Positions 10,494 to 23,045 of a DNA stretch of 64,000 nucleotides are shown in pieces (position 1 is the stretch's first letter; the number at the start of each line of letters is the position of its first letter). Source of the DNA: Epiperipatus broadwayi. Its lineage: Eukaryota > Onychophora > Udeonychophora > Euonychophora > Peripatidae. The position numbers and the translations under genes were made by a program. The DNA is taken from positions 5,045,717 to 5,109,716 of the forward strand of contig JAQFVV010000056.1 in assembly GCA_028023455.1 (NCBI GenBank), in the 5' to 3' direction. A model generated the notes under the pieces. The model worked only from the letters and a program-made list of their open reading frames with translations, searched no databases and was not told the origin of the DNA.

Positions 10494-11043
10494 CCAGTTG
10501 GCTTATATGTGTAGGACAATTATTCTCAAAGCTGTATATTGTTACCAAATAGATGAATAAGAATAAATGAGCCTAGCACTTTCGAAGGATCCAGCCTTCA
10601 TAATCATAGCTTGACTGCTAATAAGGTTAATGATATACAAATTCATGCTGATTATGCACAACACAAATACTCATACAACAGAGCTTTCAGTCAACCCTCC
10701 ACCTATTTGGTTTTCTTTCAGCACCAGAATGCAAGCTACCATTAGTGTATTCCAGATAATCCCACAATCATGTGCAAAGAGAGACATGACCTCAAGAGAA
10801 AAGTCAAGGAAGCCTTCTTCATTTCCAGAGATAAAGACACCACAAACAGGAAAGACACATGCTATGCTTTATTGAGAAAATGGAATGTTTAGCATAAATT
10901 TGCATATTGTTAACCTTATTAGCAGTCAACCTATGATTATAAAGGCTGGACCCTTTGAAAGTGCTAAGCTTGTTCATTCTTATTCATCTATTTGGTAACA
11001 ATCCATAGCTTTGAGAACAATTGCACTACACACGCAAGCCATA
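10494..11043. mobile_element. Long-TIR element containing a Penelope-like fragment
   Basis: The left arm (about 10494-10650) and right arm (about 10890-11043) are imperfect reverse complements sharing GCAGTCAA, TTGGTAACAATC and TTATTCATCTATTTGGTAAC. The centre (10641-10889) holds a short plus-strand frame at about 10770-10880 reading HDLKRKVKEAFFISRDKDTT, which resembles the C-terminal tail of the Penelope-like GIY-YIG domain. This suggests an inverted pair of Penelope-like 3' ends rather than a classical DNA transposon. Confidence 0.5.
10770..10880 (+). pseudogene. Penelope-like element GIY-YIG C-terminal relic
   Basis: In the frame with CAT at 10785-10787 the sequence reads HDLKRKVKEAFFISRDKDTT, ending at a stop before 10900. 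The pattern basic-x-VKEAxxI followed by an NR dipeptide is characteristic of the region following the GIY-YIG catalytic segment in Penelope-like elements. Only this tail remains; no reverse transcriptase is adjacent. Confidence 0.45.
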
Positions 11044-12392
11044 GAACAGACAAATGATTATAATGTGAACTATTTTAAATTATACATAACAATGTTTTTT
11101 TCTTTTATTTCTTATTGGTTAACTATTCTAAAATTGATAAGAAAGTAAATTAATGAAATCATTGTTATTTAAATTTTGATCTTAAAATTTGCATAAATAA
11201 TTATAAAGTAATTGCAAATCTACCAAATACTGCTTTAAAATTGAAATTTTTATTTATTATTATTAAATTATCATCAAAACTCAATACAACTGAAATTTGA
11301 CAGCTGATAAATATACATTTGTAGCTATGACTTGTTTGGCATATTGAAGCATTAATTATAATTTTTTAAAAATAAAAAATATCTTTTAAAAAATATGAAT
11401 CGAAAATGGAAAAAAATTTTTTTTATTGATTATTATGGAAAGAATTTATAAAATTAATTATAAATATTTAAGTAAAAATCAGAAACTGCTCTTTTGTGTG
11501 TGTGAGGTATGACTAGAAGAGTGAAGAAAGTATGTTCAAATCTGTTTTCATCCTTAATCTATTCAGGATCCAATTCCATCCGTATCTGAAAAGACCCAAA
11601 TGAGAACTCCATATTTGATCTTTTTTTTACAATTAAACCTTTTTATGCTTATCATATTTTGATATCTTTACATTATTTATTACAAATGTAAGCTTTCAAA
11701 TGACAGACATTCTAAAAGTTAATATTTGAAGTTTGTAAAATAATAAAATAAATTATTAAATGGAGTTCTATATAATAATGGTATTTAGCATTATTGGACA
11801 TAATTTTATCTATTCAAAAAGTTAGTATAAAATAAAATATTGTTAATTTGAAATTCATTTATGAAATACAAAATAAATTTAGGGTTACATATCATTAAAG
11901 AAGGAAAATATATATTAAAACTGATTATTAAATTTATTGTTTTAGATTTTTTTTTAAAATTTCTTTACCAGTATTTATACAAAGCCATTCTTGTTTGCTG
12001 TAATGAACTTTTTACAGTTTGTCATTTTAAATGTAAACATTTTCAAATGAAGTATAATTGTATAGTATGGGCATTTGGTTTAAAATAAGTATTTTTCAAA
12101 AATATTGCATAAATAACCTTTAATATGTAAACAAATTACTGAAAAGTACCTTTTTTTGTTTTTGAATACAATTTTTCAATTATTTATCTTCGGAGTAAAT
12201 AATCCACCAATCAAAAATTGTCACTTCAATTGAAATTAAAAGGGGGAAGGTCTGATTTATTTGACATGCAAATTATATAATGTATTTTTCTAAAGCTCTG
12301 TCTGACACTAACACCTTCAGATTTTTTTCAGCTAATAATTATTAAATGATTTCCATGCTAAAACCAAACCTGTGATAATTAGTTTAACACAT
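11044..12392. other. AT-rich non-coding stretch
   Basis: No supported feature. The 75-codon plus-strand ORF at 11861-12088 is AT-driven and shows no motif. Confidence 0.35.
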
Positions 12393-12932
12393 GGATCAGT
12401 AACCTATGGCTCATTAGCTAAGTATGACTCACCACTGAATATTTAAACTATTTATATGCAATAAAAATATATTATTCTTTGAAAGTTATGCATGCTTCGG
12501 TTCCTACACTGCAATTTGTTATCATCCAATGTTAAGTAAGTAATAATGTATGTGTTAATTTTAACATCACAAAATGTATAAGTTACTTATTTATTTATTG
12601 TTTTATGTTACTGCTATTATAAATATTTATTAATTAAATTTTAAATAGATTTTTATATGGATTTATATGCTTTTTATTTACAAATAGCTCAAATAATAAT
12701 CTAAATATTCTTATTTTTATTTAAAAGAAAGTATGGAAATGATTTTTTTTTGGGTTGTGTAACATCAGTGGAAGATACTGTAATTTGATTGGAAATAAAT
12801 GATAATAGAAATAAGTACTTTGAATTTTATTATTTAATGGAATTAAGAAAGTGATTTACTTATATTTAAATTTTAGGAAATGGGAATTTTTTTTTAATAT
12901 TTTTATTTTGTTATATAGAGATGATGATGATG

Positions 12933-12986
<54 letters not shown>

Positions 12987-12987
12987 T
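12933..12987. repeat. (ATT)n microsatellite at the LINE 5' end
   Basis: About 18 uninterrupted ATT units directly precede the LINE 5' region. With the (TTA)n tails at 16234, 17255 and 17505 this suggests that the LINE entered a TTA microsatellite or copied it. Confidence 0.9.
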
Positions 12988-15900
12988 ATGGTCTTGTGGT
13001 GCTTCTATTTCTTTTTTTATGGATCTCTAGCCAGTTCTCTAAGGTTTTAAGAGAATTTATTTTGTTTTACTATCTATTTTAATTTTATTTTTATTTTTTC
13101 TTTATCTCTTTCTTTTTCTCTTTTTGTTTTTATTTGTGTTGTTTCCATTATCTTTGTTGGTAACATGGTAGGCCTTTCTTGTTTTTACATGAATGTCAGA
13201 GGTATGAGGACTAAATGTGTTCAAATTAAACAATTTTTTGAAACAGAAAATTTTGATCTTATTTTACTTACAGAAACTTGGTTAAATCAACAATTTCCTG
13301 ATTGTTCTTTTCTTGATGATAGATTCAGTATTTTGCGAACTGACAGATCTATGGATAATATTTCTCAAGGTGGTGGTACTCTGATTGCTCTTCATAAAGA
13401 TGTTTTTTATAAAGAACTTTATTTTTATTTTTATTTTTGTGAATCTACATGGTGTGAAATTACTTTAAATCACAATTTTAAATTTATTTTAGGTAATGTT
13501 TACCTCAAACCCACTTTGTCATTGTTGGAGTTTGATTATTTTTTGACATCTCTTGAAGATTTTCTGATTGGCTATGATAATATTATTATTACTGGTGATT
13601 TAAATATTCCAGATTTATATCAGGGTAGAATTTCTACACACTTTTTGGTTTTGTCTTCTAAGGCTTCTAGAATGTTAAAGTTCTGTAAATTTTTAGGACT
13701 TAAGCAATATAACCCATTTGTTAATTCCTATCATCGTACTTTGGATTATATTTTAGGTAATTCAACAGTAGTTAGTAATTTTCAAGTTGTTTTTGTTAAT
13801 TTTCCTACTGATGCTCATCATCCACCTTTTGAGTTTTATATTAACGTTTGTCACTCAAAGATTAATTTTTCTAATATTTCAAGAAAGGATTATGGGAAGG
13901 GTAATTATGTTGATTTTTGTAGTAACTTTTCTAAGGTTAATTGGAATTTTTTGTATTCTTTTAATGATGTAAATCATTGCTTGGATGGGTTTTTAAAGAT
14001 TCTTAATAATTTTATTGATTTATATATTCCCAATAAGCGGCCTTTTTATAAGGGTTTTCCTCCTTGGTTTTCATGTGATCTTATTAAAATTATTAAAAGG
14101 AAGTCTTATCATCGTAGACTTTATTTTAAAATGCAGAATATCTTTTTTTATAATAATTTTGTTAATTTCAGAAGATTGGTGAAGCATGTTTATAAAAGAG
14201 ATTTGCAGAATTATATTAGAAAAATTGAGGTTAATATTTCTTCTAACCCTAAAGAATTTTGGGATTTCATTAATAAGTCTGGTTTGGGTAAGAAAAGAGT
14301 TCAAGCTACTCATGGTTTCACTTTAAGTGCAAATGACTTTTCAAAACATTTTGCTGATGTATATTCATCACATGATACAATATCTTCAAATATTGCATTA
14401 TTTTGTAATTCTTCAACTGTTCATTGTATGATTGACCATATTTCTAAGGATGGTGTTGTTATGGCTATTAAGTGACTTAAAATTCATTCTAGTTTGGGAA
14501 ATGATAATATTCCTTCATTTATTTACAAAGGGCTAACTGAATTTATTGCAGTACCTCTTGCATTTATTTTTCATTTATCACTTAACTCTTGTGTTTTTTC
14601 TAATGTGCTTAAGTGTGCCAAAATGGTCCCAATTTTTAAGAATGGATCACGTGATTATATTAATAACTATAGACCTATTTCTGTTTTGCATACTATTGCT
14701 AGAATTTTTGAGAGGTGTGTTTATAATAAAATTATTTTAGATGTTAGTAAACTCATTTCTTCTTCACAGCATGGTTTTATACCTAATAGATCTGTAGAAA
14801 CTAATTTGTTAACAATTTATGATCATATAGCTCATGCAATTGAAGACTAGCAGAGACTTGATGTTGTTTATTTTGATTTATCAAGAGCTTTTGATAAAGT
14901 AGACCACAGTATTCTTCTTCACAAATTATATCAAATGGGTTTTTCTACTAAGCTTGTTTATTGGTTTCAATCCTTTCTTCATGGTTGTACTGCATACATT
15001 AAATTTAATAATACTACTTCATCTAATTTTAAATGTAATTTGGGGGTTTCTCAGGGTAGTATTTTAGCACCTATGCTTTTTAACATTTATATGAATGACC
15101 TTAAGGATTGCTTAAAATCGTCTTATCTTTTGTGCTATGCAGATGACTGTAAAATCTTTAGAAGAATCACATCTGTGTTTGATTGCACTCTTCTTCAAAT
15201 GATATAGATAATTTTAGTGCTTGGTGTGATCTAAATAATATGACTGTTAATTTCAGTAAATGTTCCTTAGTCTCGTATTCTAAAAAATCTGAAGTTTTGC
15301 ATTTTTCTTATTTTATTAATTCTCACAAAATTATTTCTGTTGAATCCCAAAAAGATTTGGGAGTTATATTTTCTAGTAATGGATCCTTTCTTCCTCATTT
15401 GGAAATGATTATTGGTAAGGCTTTAAAAATTATAGTTACTATTCTAAGGTTTGGTTATCATTTCAGTGGTGATACAAAATTTAAATTATTTTTATCATTG
15501 GTTCTTCCCATCATTGAATATTGTTCAGTCATTTGGAATCCTAGCTCTAAACAGGGATGTAATTTATTACAATCAGTGTATAATTAGTTTTCTAAATATG
15601 TTTCTTTGGGAAATAAAACTGTTGTTCATCTTTCTTCTAGAAGACAATATAGAGATATTAAATATCTTTATAAACTTGTTAATAAAATAGTTCTTTTATC
15701 TAATACAATTTCTACTGTTATAATTAGATCTCATGTGCATGATACTCGGTCTGCTTCTGTTTGTTACATTAAAACTTGTCATTCCAATGTTCTTAGATTT
15801 TCTCCTTTGTTTAGACTACCATCTTTATATAATCAGATTTGTAGCAATATTAATTACTTCAATTTAGATTATAATCAATTTTGTAATGTTATTAAATTTA

Positions 15901-16233
15901 AATGTCAGATTTGATTGGTTTAACTTAATTTTGTTTATATATATATAAATTGTTTTTGTTTTTTTTATTTTGTTATGTGCTTTATATTTATCCCTTTTAT
16001 TTATTTGTTACTATTAATGTCTTAATAATAATTGTTTATATGCTGATATTTAATTTTACTTTAGATTTTTAAATGTGTTAATTATCTTTTATTGAAATAT
16101 GGCACATAATTATATTAATAATTTGTCATTTAAACTCATTTATGTATTTATATATTTGTTATGGTGCAATACTGTAATTGGCTTTATGCTGTAGTTTTGT
16201 ACGGTAAATAAATGAATTGAATTAAATGAATTG
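12988..16233 (+). mobile_element. Non-LTR retrotransposon copy 1 (LINE, CR1/Jockey-like)
   Basis: A near full-length LINE ORF2 region with a 5' leader (12988-13164), broken ORF2 (13165-15914) and a 3' UTR ending AATAAATGAATTGAATT followed by a (TTA)n tail. No RNase H domain and no ORF1 with a zinc knuckle are visible. The tail repeat and 3' terminal motif are shared with copy 2 at 16520-17505. It is bounded upstream by (ATT)n and downstream by (TTA)n. Confidence 0.8.
13165..15914 (+). pseudogene. LINE ORF2: endonuclease plus reverse transcriptase, broken
   Basis: The endonuclease (APE/EEP type) occupies residues 1-225 from the ATG at 13165: NVRGM, LTETWL (35-40), TGDLNIPD (143-150), TLDYIL (192-197) and a DAHHP variant of the usual SDHHP. 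The reverse transcriptase follows: YRPISVL near 14670, YFDLSRAFDKVDHS at about 14870-14915, GVSQGSILAPMLFN near 15045-15085, and YADD at about 15137. Lesions are TGA at 14473-14475, TAG at 14848-14850, a one-base deletion near 15200 in an A-run, and TAG at 15585-15587. The C-terminal part runs to a TGA at 15912-15914. Family motifs place it in the CR1/Jockey group; the clade is not certain. Confidence 0.85.
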
Positions 16234-17170
<937 letters not shown>

Positions 17171-17251
17171 TTATCCTTAATTTCATTTGATATATTGCCT
17201 TTTTATTTATTTGTGCATTTTATTGATTTTCTATTTTATTGGTATTATTTA

Positions 17252-17416
<165 letters not shown>

Positions 17417-17504
17417 AATGCTTATTTAGATTTGTATTACTGTGCAATCTATAATTGGCTAAATGCTGTTGATATGTACATTAAATAAATAAAGAATTGA
17501 ATTG

Positions 17505-17726
<222 letters not shown>

Positions 17727-18149
17727 ATTTTGTTGCAATTCATTTTGATATTTTAAATAATAATTTTATTTTTAAAATATCCATTCTTGTCTTGCAGTTT
17801 CTATCTCTTTCTAATTTAGTGCTAGTAAAGCTCTTCAAACTGCACTAGTGAACATTGTGCTACAAAATTTAGCCAGGAGATGGTATTCTTCTATATTCTG
17901 TGGATAATACAGTGTCTCTGCTGACTTTGTTTCAATATTACAGAACATGGTGAATGCACTGTATAAACGAAGAAGCAAATTTGTTAATGTTTTGCATTTG
18001 TGTTGTGATGTATAATTTTATTTTAATAACAATGGGAATTTTTACTAATGAGAGCTTTTTGTAATCTATTTTCTTTGACATCATAAAAGTGAAAATATGA
18101 CTATGAACTTGAATAAACAACATATATAAATGGCTATCATGTTTTCCAA

Positions 18150-19560
18150 GAAAAATGGACATACAATTTTGCATTTATTAAAAATTTTGATGGAATACCA
18201 ACTTGTTTAATTTGTCATGACAAACTTTCAAATAATAAAAAAAAAAGGAATTTAGAGTGACATTTTCTCATAAAACATAATAAGTTTTCCAAAAATTATC
18301 CAGCAGGAAATGAATAAAAGAAAGCTGTGGATGAGTTAAGTGAAAGAAATCAACAATCAACACCTACATTCAAGAATTGGATGAAGTAGTCAAATGATAT
18401 AATGACAGCCCATTTTATGATAGTTTATAATATTATGAAGTGAGAGAAGCCATTCACAATAGTGAATAATATGAAGGAATGCTTCATAAATAAAATGAAA
18501 AACTTTTTAATGATTTTAAAAAACAAAAAAACATTATTAAAAAAATTCAAGACATTCTTCTTTCTGCTAAAATGGTCAGAGGCAGATCATTAAAAATGGT
18601 AAAAGATATAACTGAATAAGAAAATAATAATATAAAAATATCACCAGTCACTTTATTGCTTTGGATGAATCTACTGATTTAAGTGATATGGTGCAAATAA
18701 GTTGTTTTGAAAAATACATTACATCAGAAGGAACTTGAAAATAATTGTTAGTGTTACATCCACTTAAAGGGAAAACTCAAGGAGAAGATATTATGTTATC
18801 TATTGTTCAATGTTTGCAATATAAAGGCATCAATTTCAATTAGTATATATGGTGCAGCCAATATGACTGGAAAAGGTAAGGGTTTTATAAATCATATTAA
18901 ACAATATGTTTAGCATGATGTATTAACTTTCCATTGTATAATTCATTAGGAAACTTTATATATACAAATGATTCCAGAAGAGATTTATGCAGTTTTGAAT
19001 TTGGTAATAAAAATTGTAAATTTTATTGTATCAAAATCACTGAATCATTGACAATTCCAAGAATTTTTATATGAAGTAGAACACCAGTACTCAAATTTAG
19101 TATTGCATAATAAAGTGCAATGGTTGCAAAAATTTTACTTTATGGTAGACATGACACAACATTTCAATCAGCTAAATGTAAGATTACAGGGAAATGATAA
19201 TATCACTATACAACTATTGAAAGAAGTATTGAGTTTTGAGAGGAAACTAATTTTGTTCACAGATGACTTGGATAAAAAATCATTAACACATTTTATTCAT
19301 TTCAAATATATCAACAAAATAATAACATCGATTTTGAATATTTTGCAAAATGTTTGAAAAATATTAAAAATTCATTTGCCGCTCATTTCCATAATTTTAG
19401 AAAATACTGAACCACTGGTCCAATTAATATTGGTTTTATGACCTGATTTTTACAAATTTCCCTGCAATCAACCATATTGAATTTGAGTTACAAATAATAA
19501 ATCTCAAATCAAAAGAAATATGAAACTCAAAATTAGAAGACTATGAAAGACAAAAAAAGA
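18150..19560 (+). pseudogene. hAT-type transposase with BED zinc finger, heavily decayed
   Basis: Translated with frameshifts and stops, the region reads as a BED finger (PTCLICHDKL ... HFLIKH, about 18190-18305), then YNIMK..EKPFTIV (about 18425-18460), GAANMTGKGKGF (18853-18888), and LHNKVQWLQKFYFMVDMTQH with FNQLNVRLQGND (about 19100-19200). The order and motifs match the hAT transposase group from which the vertebrate GTF2IRD2, ZBED5 and FAM200-type domesticated genes derive. At least eight stops or frameshifts are present, so it is dead. The longest open piece is 19103-19357. It is the probable transposase of the element bounded near 12393 and 20056. Confidence 0.75.
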
Positions 19561-20059
19561 GGAATTAATTTCCCAACATAAATGGTCTGAATTAAATTCA
19601 TGAAATACAGTTGAAAAACTCATAATACTTGGAATTCTCATCCAGAATCATTTCATTATGTAAAAATGTATGCCTTTGCAATTTTAATTTTCATTTTGAT
19701 TTGTTGTTGCAAAAAATCACTGTCCAATATAAATTTGATCAAATGCAAATTGAGAAGTTCATTAAATGATGAAAGTTTGGAATCATGCTTTTGATTAAAA
19801 GTTACAAATTATTTACTAAATACTGATAACTATCAAAAGAGAGGCAATAATAGAGATCACATTAAGAACTTTATTATTTTATTTATTTTGTTGTATTATG
19901 TATTAGTAGAATAAATGTTGAATAAAAGATATGTTTATCTGTAATTTCATATTTAGTGTTCTATAATTTTGTAAAATAATTGTTGTTGATTATATGTCTC
20001 AATCGTTAAATTATATCATCTATTTGGCTCTTCTCTTAATTAAGGTTGTCTAAAATTAT

Positions 20060-22350
20060 AAATAATTGCAAAATAATGAAAACAAAGACATAGAAATTAC
20101 AGCAGCTTCATAATCTCAAAGCAGTAAAAATAATATGACATGGCTATAACTATAACGTAACATGTTACAATGAGAGATTGGACCAAGCAGAAAAAAAAGT
20201 AAATGGGGGAAAATGTGGTATTTGTTTAAGTTTTCTCTGTGGCCTGCTGTTATCTTCAGATTTTCTTTTTAACTAATGATTTAGTATTCATATTAATTTA
20301 CATTTTTATCATCAAACTGAATTTAAAGGGAGGGGGAAATAATGTTAATAATGGCTGGAAGAGAATGACTTAAAAAAATTGCGTTCAGCAACATCACAAT
20401 ACTCGGCCTAAAGTATGGCTGAGATTTAAAGAGTTACAATGTATATATGTTGCACTTTTTTACATAATTTCTTGACAGAATTAAGAAAAAAGTACACTAT
20501 AATTGATTAATTGTTTTTTAAGAAAAGCCCCAAAAGTTGTGAAATTTGAATGAATTCTATGACGAAAAATGGATTTATTTATTTTTTATTTATTTTGGTG
20601 AAAAAAGTAAAACGTCTCTCCCTAAGTAATATGTTAAGAATATCCCTCATCGTTCAGTTTTCATTACACTTCAGCTTTATCATACCAATACTTATGTATA
20701 TATATAAGTCGACACATCAAGTAGTTCGGTAGTGCTGTTCAATGATAACATTTTTCTTAATATTCTTTATTTCTTATTTTTAGCATCATTTTAAATTAAT
20801 TATTCTGTAGATTTTTAAGTCTAATACTGGGATATTTATTTCTAATTACAACACATGTATATTCGAAATAACAGAATGACTATAATTTATAAAAATGTGC
20901 TGCCTGAGAAAATGCAAATAAGAGAAGATTGGAAAATACTGCTCTAAAGAGATTGCTGGAGAGGTCTTTATCTTACATTGAATTATTTAAAGCTTTTTTT
21001 TTTGCCTGGATAATTACTTCATAATCTGGTAATTTTATGCTGAGATGTAATTAGACGTGCAGCTGTTTATTTTAAACAATCGTTTTTATAATTGATTCTC
21101 TGATAACCAATTTTGTTACAATATTATGAGTACGATTCATTGTTAAAATTTCTTTTCCAAAAAGTTTTGGTAACTTCGATTTAGAAAAATATTGTTTCAT
21201 TATTTCTTTAACTCGTATTTTATAATTTAATTTCTGATTTTAAACATTAAGTATTATAATGATTACGCTAAAATATTTTCAATCGAGAGTTCTTAATTAC
21301 TAATAAACGTTTGCGTTTTTTTTTATTTTATTCTAATATGTCATTGACCACTAACTGTTGACTCTGTTTTAGAAAGTGTTTATGAGTAGGATGAGGAATA
21401 CTTTTTGCTTTACATTTATTTTGATTTAGAACTTAACAGCTGTATAATACAAGGAAGTAATTTATTTGAAACATAAAGCTCATTTATCAATAACTGTGAT
21501 ATTGATCTTTGACAAGAGAAGATTACAACCTCAGGTTGGTTTTTACAAATGATATATGTTTTATAAAAGACAATTGTCAGGCTTTATTTTTAATCTTAGA
21601 ACAAGTATGAAGAAGTAGATGAAATTGTATTATTAACGGCAAAAAAATAACTTTAAAAACATTAATAAATTTTTAAAAAAGAGATATCTAATTAAAAATG
21701 AAGGAAATAAATAGTAAGTAAAATAGTTGTCAAAAACACTATTTATTTTATGGTTGTTTTTAAGTAAGTCTTTATTAAAAGATATTTAAAAAATCAAAAT
21801 ATATACAAAGTATGCAGAAGGATGGGATTTACAAAAGATATTTTGGAATCTTCAAATAAAAACGTTTAATAATTCTAAAATAGAAATATTTTATGGTACA
21901 ATTACTTTCCAAAGATAAAAAAAAACATTCTGATTTAGGCAAAATTTTATTTGAAAAATAAACTTCATGTTAAACTTGAAAATTTATAATTATAAGCAAT
22001 CAAATGTATTAGCTAATTAAAAAAGTCTTATGACATTCGAATACCGGAAATGACCAGGCTTTGCTATTAAGAGCTTTAACTCTCGTATCTTTACTCTAAC
22101 TCTGCGCAAGGCCTCATTATTAATTTATTTTTAAAACATTATTAGCTAATTTTCTCAATAATATTCCTCTCATTATTAAGAAATGAAGTCTCACTTATGT
22201 TATTTAATTGGTTAATAGAAATATATAAATGTAAGCAAAAAAACAAATCAAAAAATGACTTTAATTTTACTATGAATATTAACATATTTAATTTATTAAG
22301 CATCACATGATCACCATCTCTTACACTAGCACATAATTGTTTATAAATAA
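20060..22350. other. AT-rich non-coding stretch
   Basis: No gene or element is supported. A short plus-strand ORF at 20550-20732 lacks any motif. Confidence 0.35.
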
Positions 22351-22351
22351 G

Positions 22352-22836
22352 GTGATGTGATGTGATGTATTATGGCTTCTTTTTAAACGAAGTCAAGAAT
22401 ATCTCAGCAATTATGCCCAGATAAACCTGTTAGCCACTTTATTCCCCACTCTAAATTTACCCATAATCTGCTCTATCCCATTTCCACAACATAATCTTTG
22501 TCAGCTCTATAACCTTTATATCTAAATCCCCCTTATCTTTTCCCAAACCCAACATAAAAACCAATAATTCACTTTCTGTATAATCACTCTTTTCATATTT
22601 ATTTTTCCACAACTTCATTATATGTACCCTTTCTGTTTTCAAACATTTACATTCAATTAACAAATGCCTAATACTTTCTATTCCTTTCTTACATAATTTA
22701 CAAAATAAATCACCCATATTTTTCCATTTACATGTATATTCTTCTGTAGCTAAAACTCTCCATACATAAGCTATTGAAAATATTTTTGTGTTTTCAATTT
22801 TATTCTCATAGTTGTATAGTTAAGTAGAGATAAAAA
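22352..22836 (-). mobile_element. LINE 3' fragment with zinc finger and CATCA tail
   Basis: On the minus strand this contains the C-terminus of a LINE ORF2 (22812-22457), a short 3' UTR and the tail ATACATCACATCACATCACC at 22352-22371, an RTE/I-type microsatellite tail. The 5' truncation lies near 22836, adjacent to the hammerhead-type element at 22838. Confidence 0.6.
22457..22812 (-). pseudogene. LINE ORF2 C-terminal zinc-finger domain (5'-truncated)
   Basis: The frame starts upstream of the first Met (22717) with IFSIAYVWRVLATEEYTCKW and continues MGDLFCKLCKKGIESIRHLL then IECKCLK. The spacing C-x2-C-x8-H-x4-C is the C-terminal zinc finger (zf-RVT type) of LINE ORF2 proteins. After it come about 50 residues ending WKWDRADYG and a stop. 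It has no RT motifs, so only the last ~120 residues remain; the visible part is open. Confidence 0.65.
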
Positions 22837-22837
22837 G

Positions 22838-23045
22838 TGGTTGCTGAAGGTTTGCATTAGATCCTAAGATATAGGTGCAGTGCTCTCAGATCCAAAGCTC
22901 CTCACTGACGAAGGCCACAAGCCAGAAACTAGTCTGGGGATATTAGATGAGTAGGCATTAGATAGGGATTTTATGCACAAGCCTTGTGGCATCCATTGAT
23001 TACTCTGGTTGGCACGGGATGGCACTACTGTATGGAGAGTTTGCC
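22838..23045 (+). mobile_element. Short element with hammerhead ribozyme-like motif
   Basis: A roughly 200-bp, less AT-rich block starts near GTAGAGATAAAAAGTGG and ends GCACTACTGTATGGAGAGTT. A truncated copy lies at 9826-9960 on the opposite strand with about 90% similarity over 110 bp. No ORF. A hammerhead-like core (22899-22940) lies near the centre. It fits Penelope-like terminal repeats or a small retrozyme-like element. Confidence 0.6.
22899..22940 (+). ncRNA. Hammerhead ribozyme-like motif, near-canonical
   Basis: Stem I strand TCCTCA (22899-22904) pairs with TGGGGA (22935-22940), six pairs with one wobble. The core CTGACGA at 22905-22911 matches CTGANGA exactly. Helix II is GGC (22913-22915) with GCC (22921-22923), preceded by an A.A mismatch at the first helix II pair where G-C is normal. 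G-A-A is at 22925-22927. Stem III is the palindrome ACTAGT (22928-22933), and C at 22934 is the predicted cleavage nucleotide. A short palindromic stem III is known from dimer-acting type I hammerheads of Penelope-like elements and retrozymes. Weak helix II may reduce activity. Confidence 0.7.
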
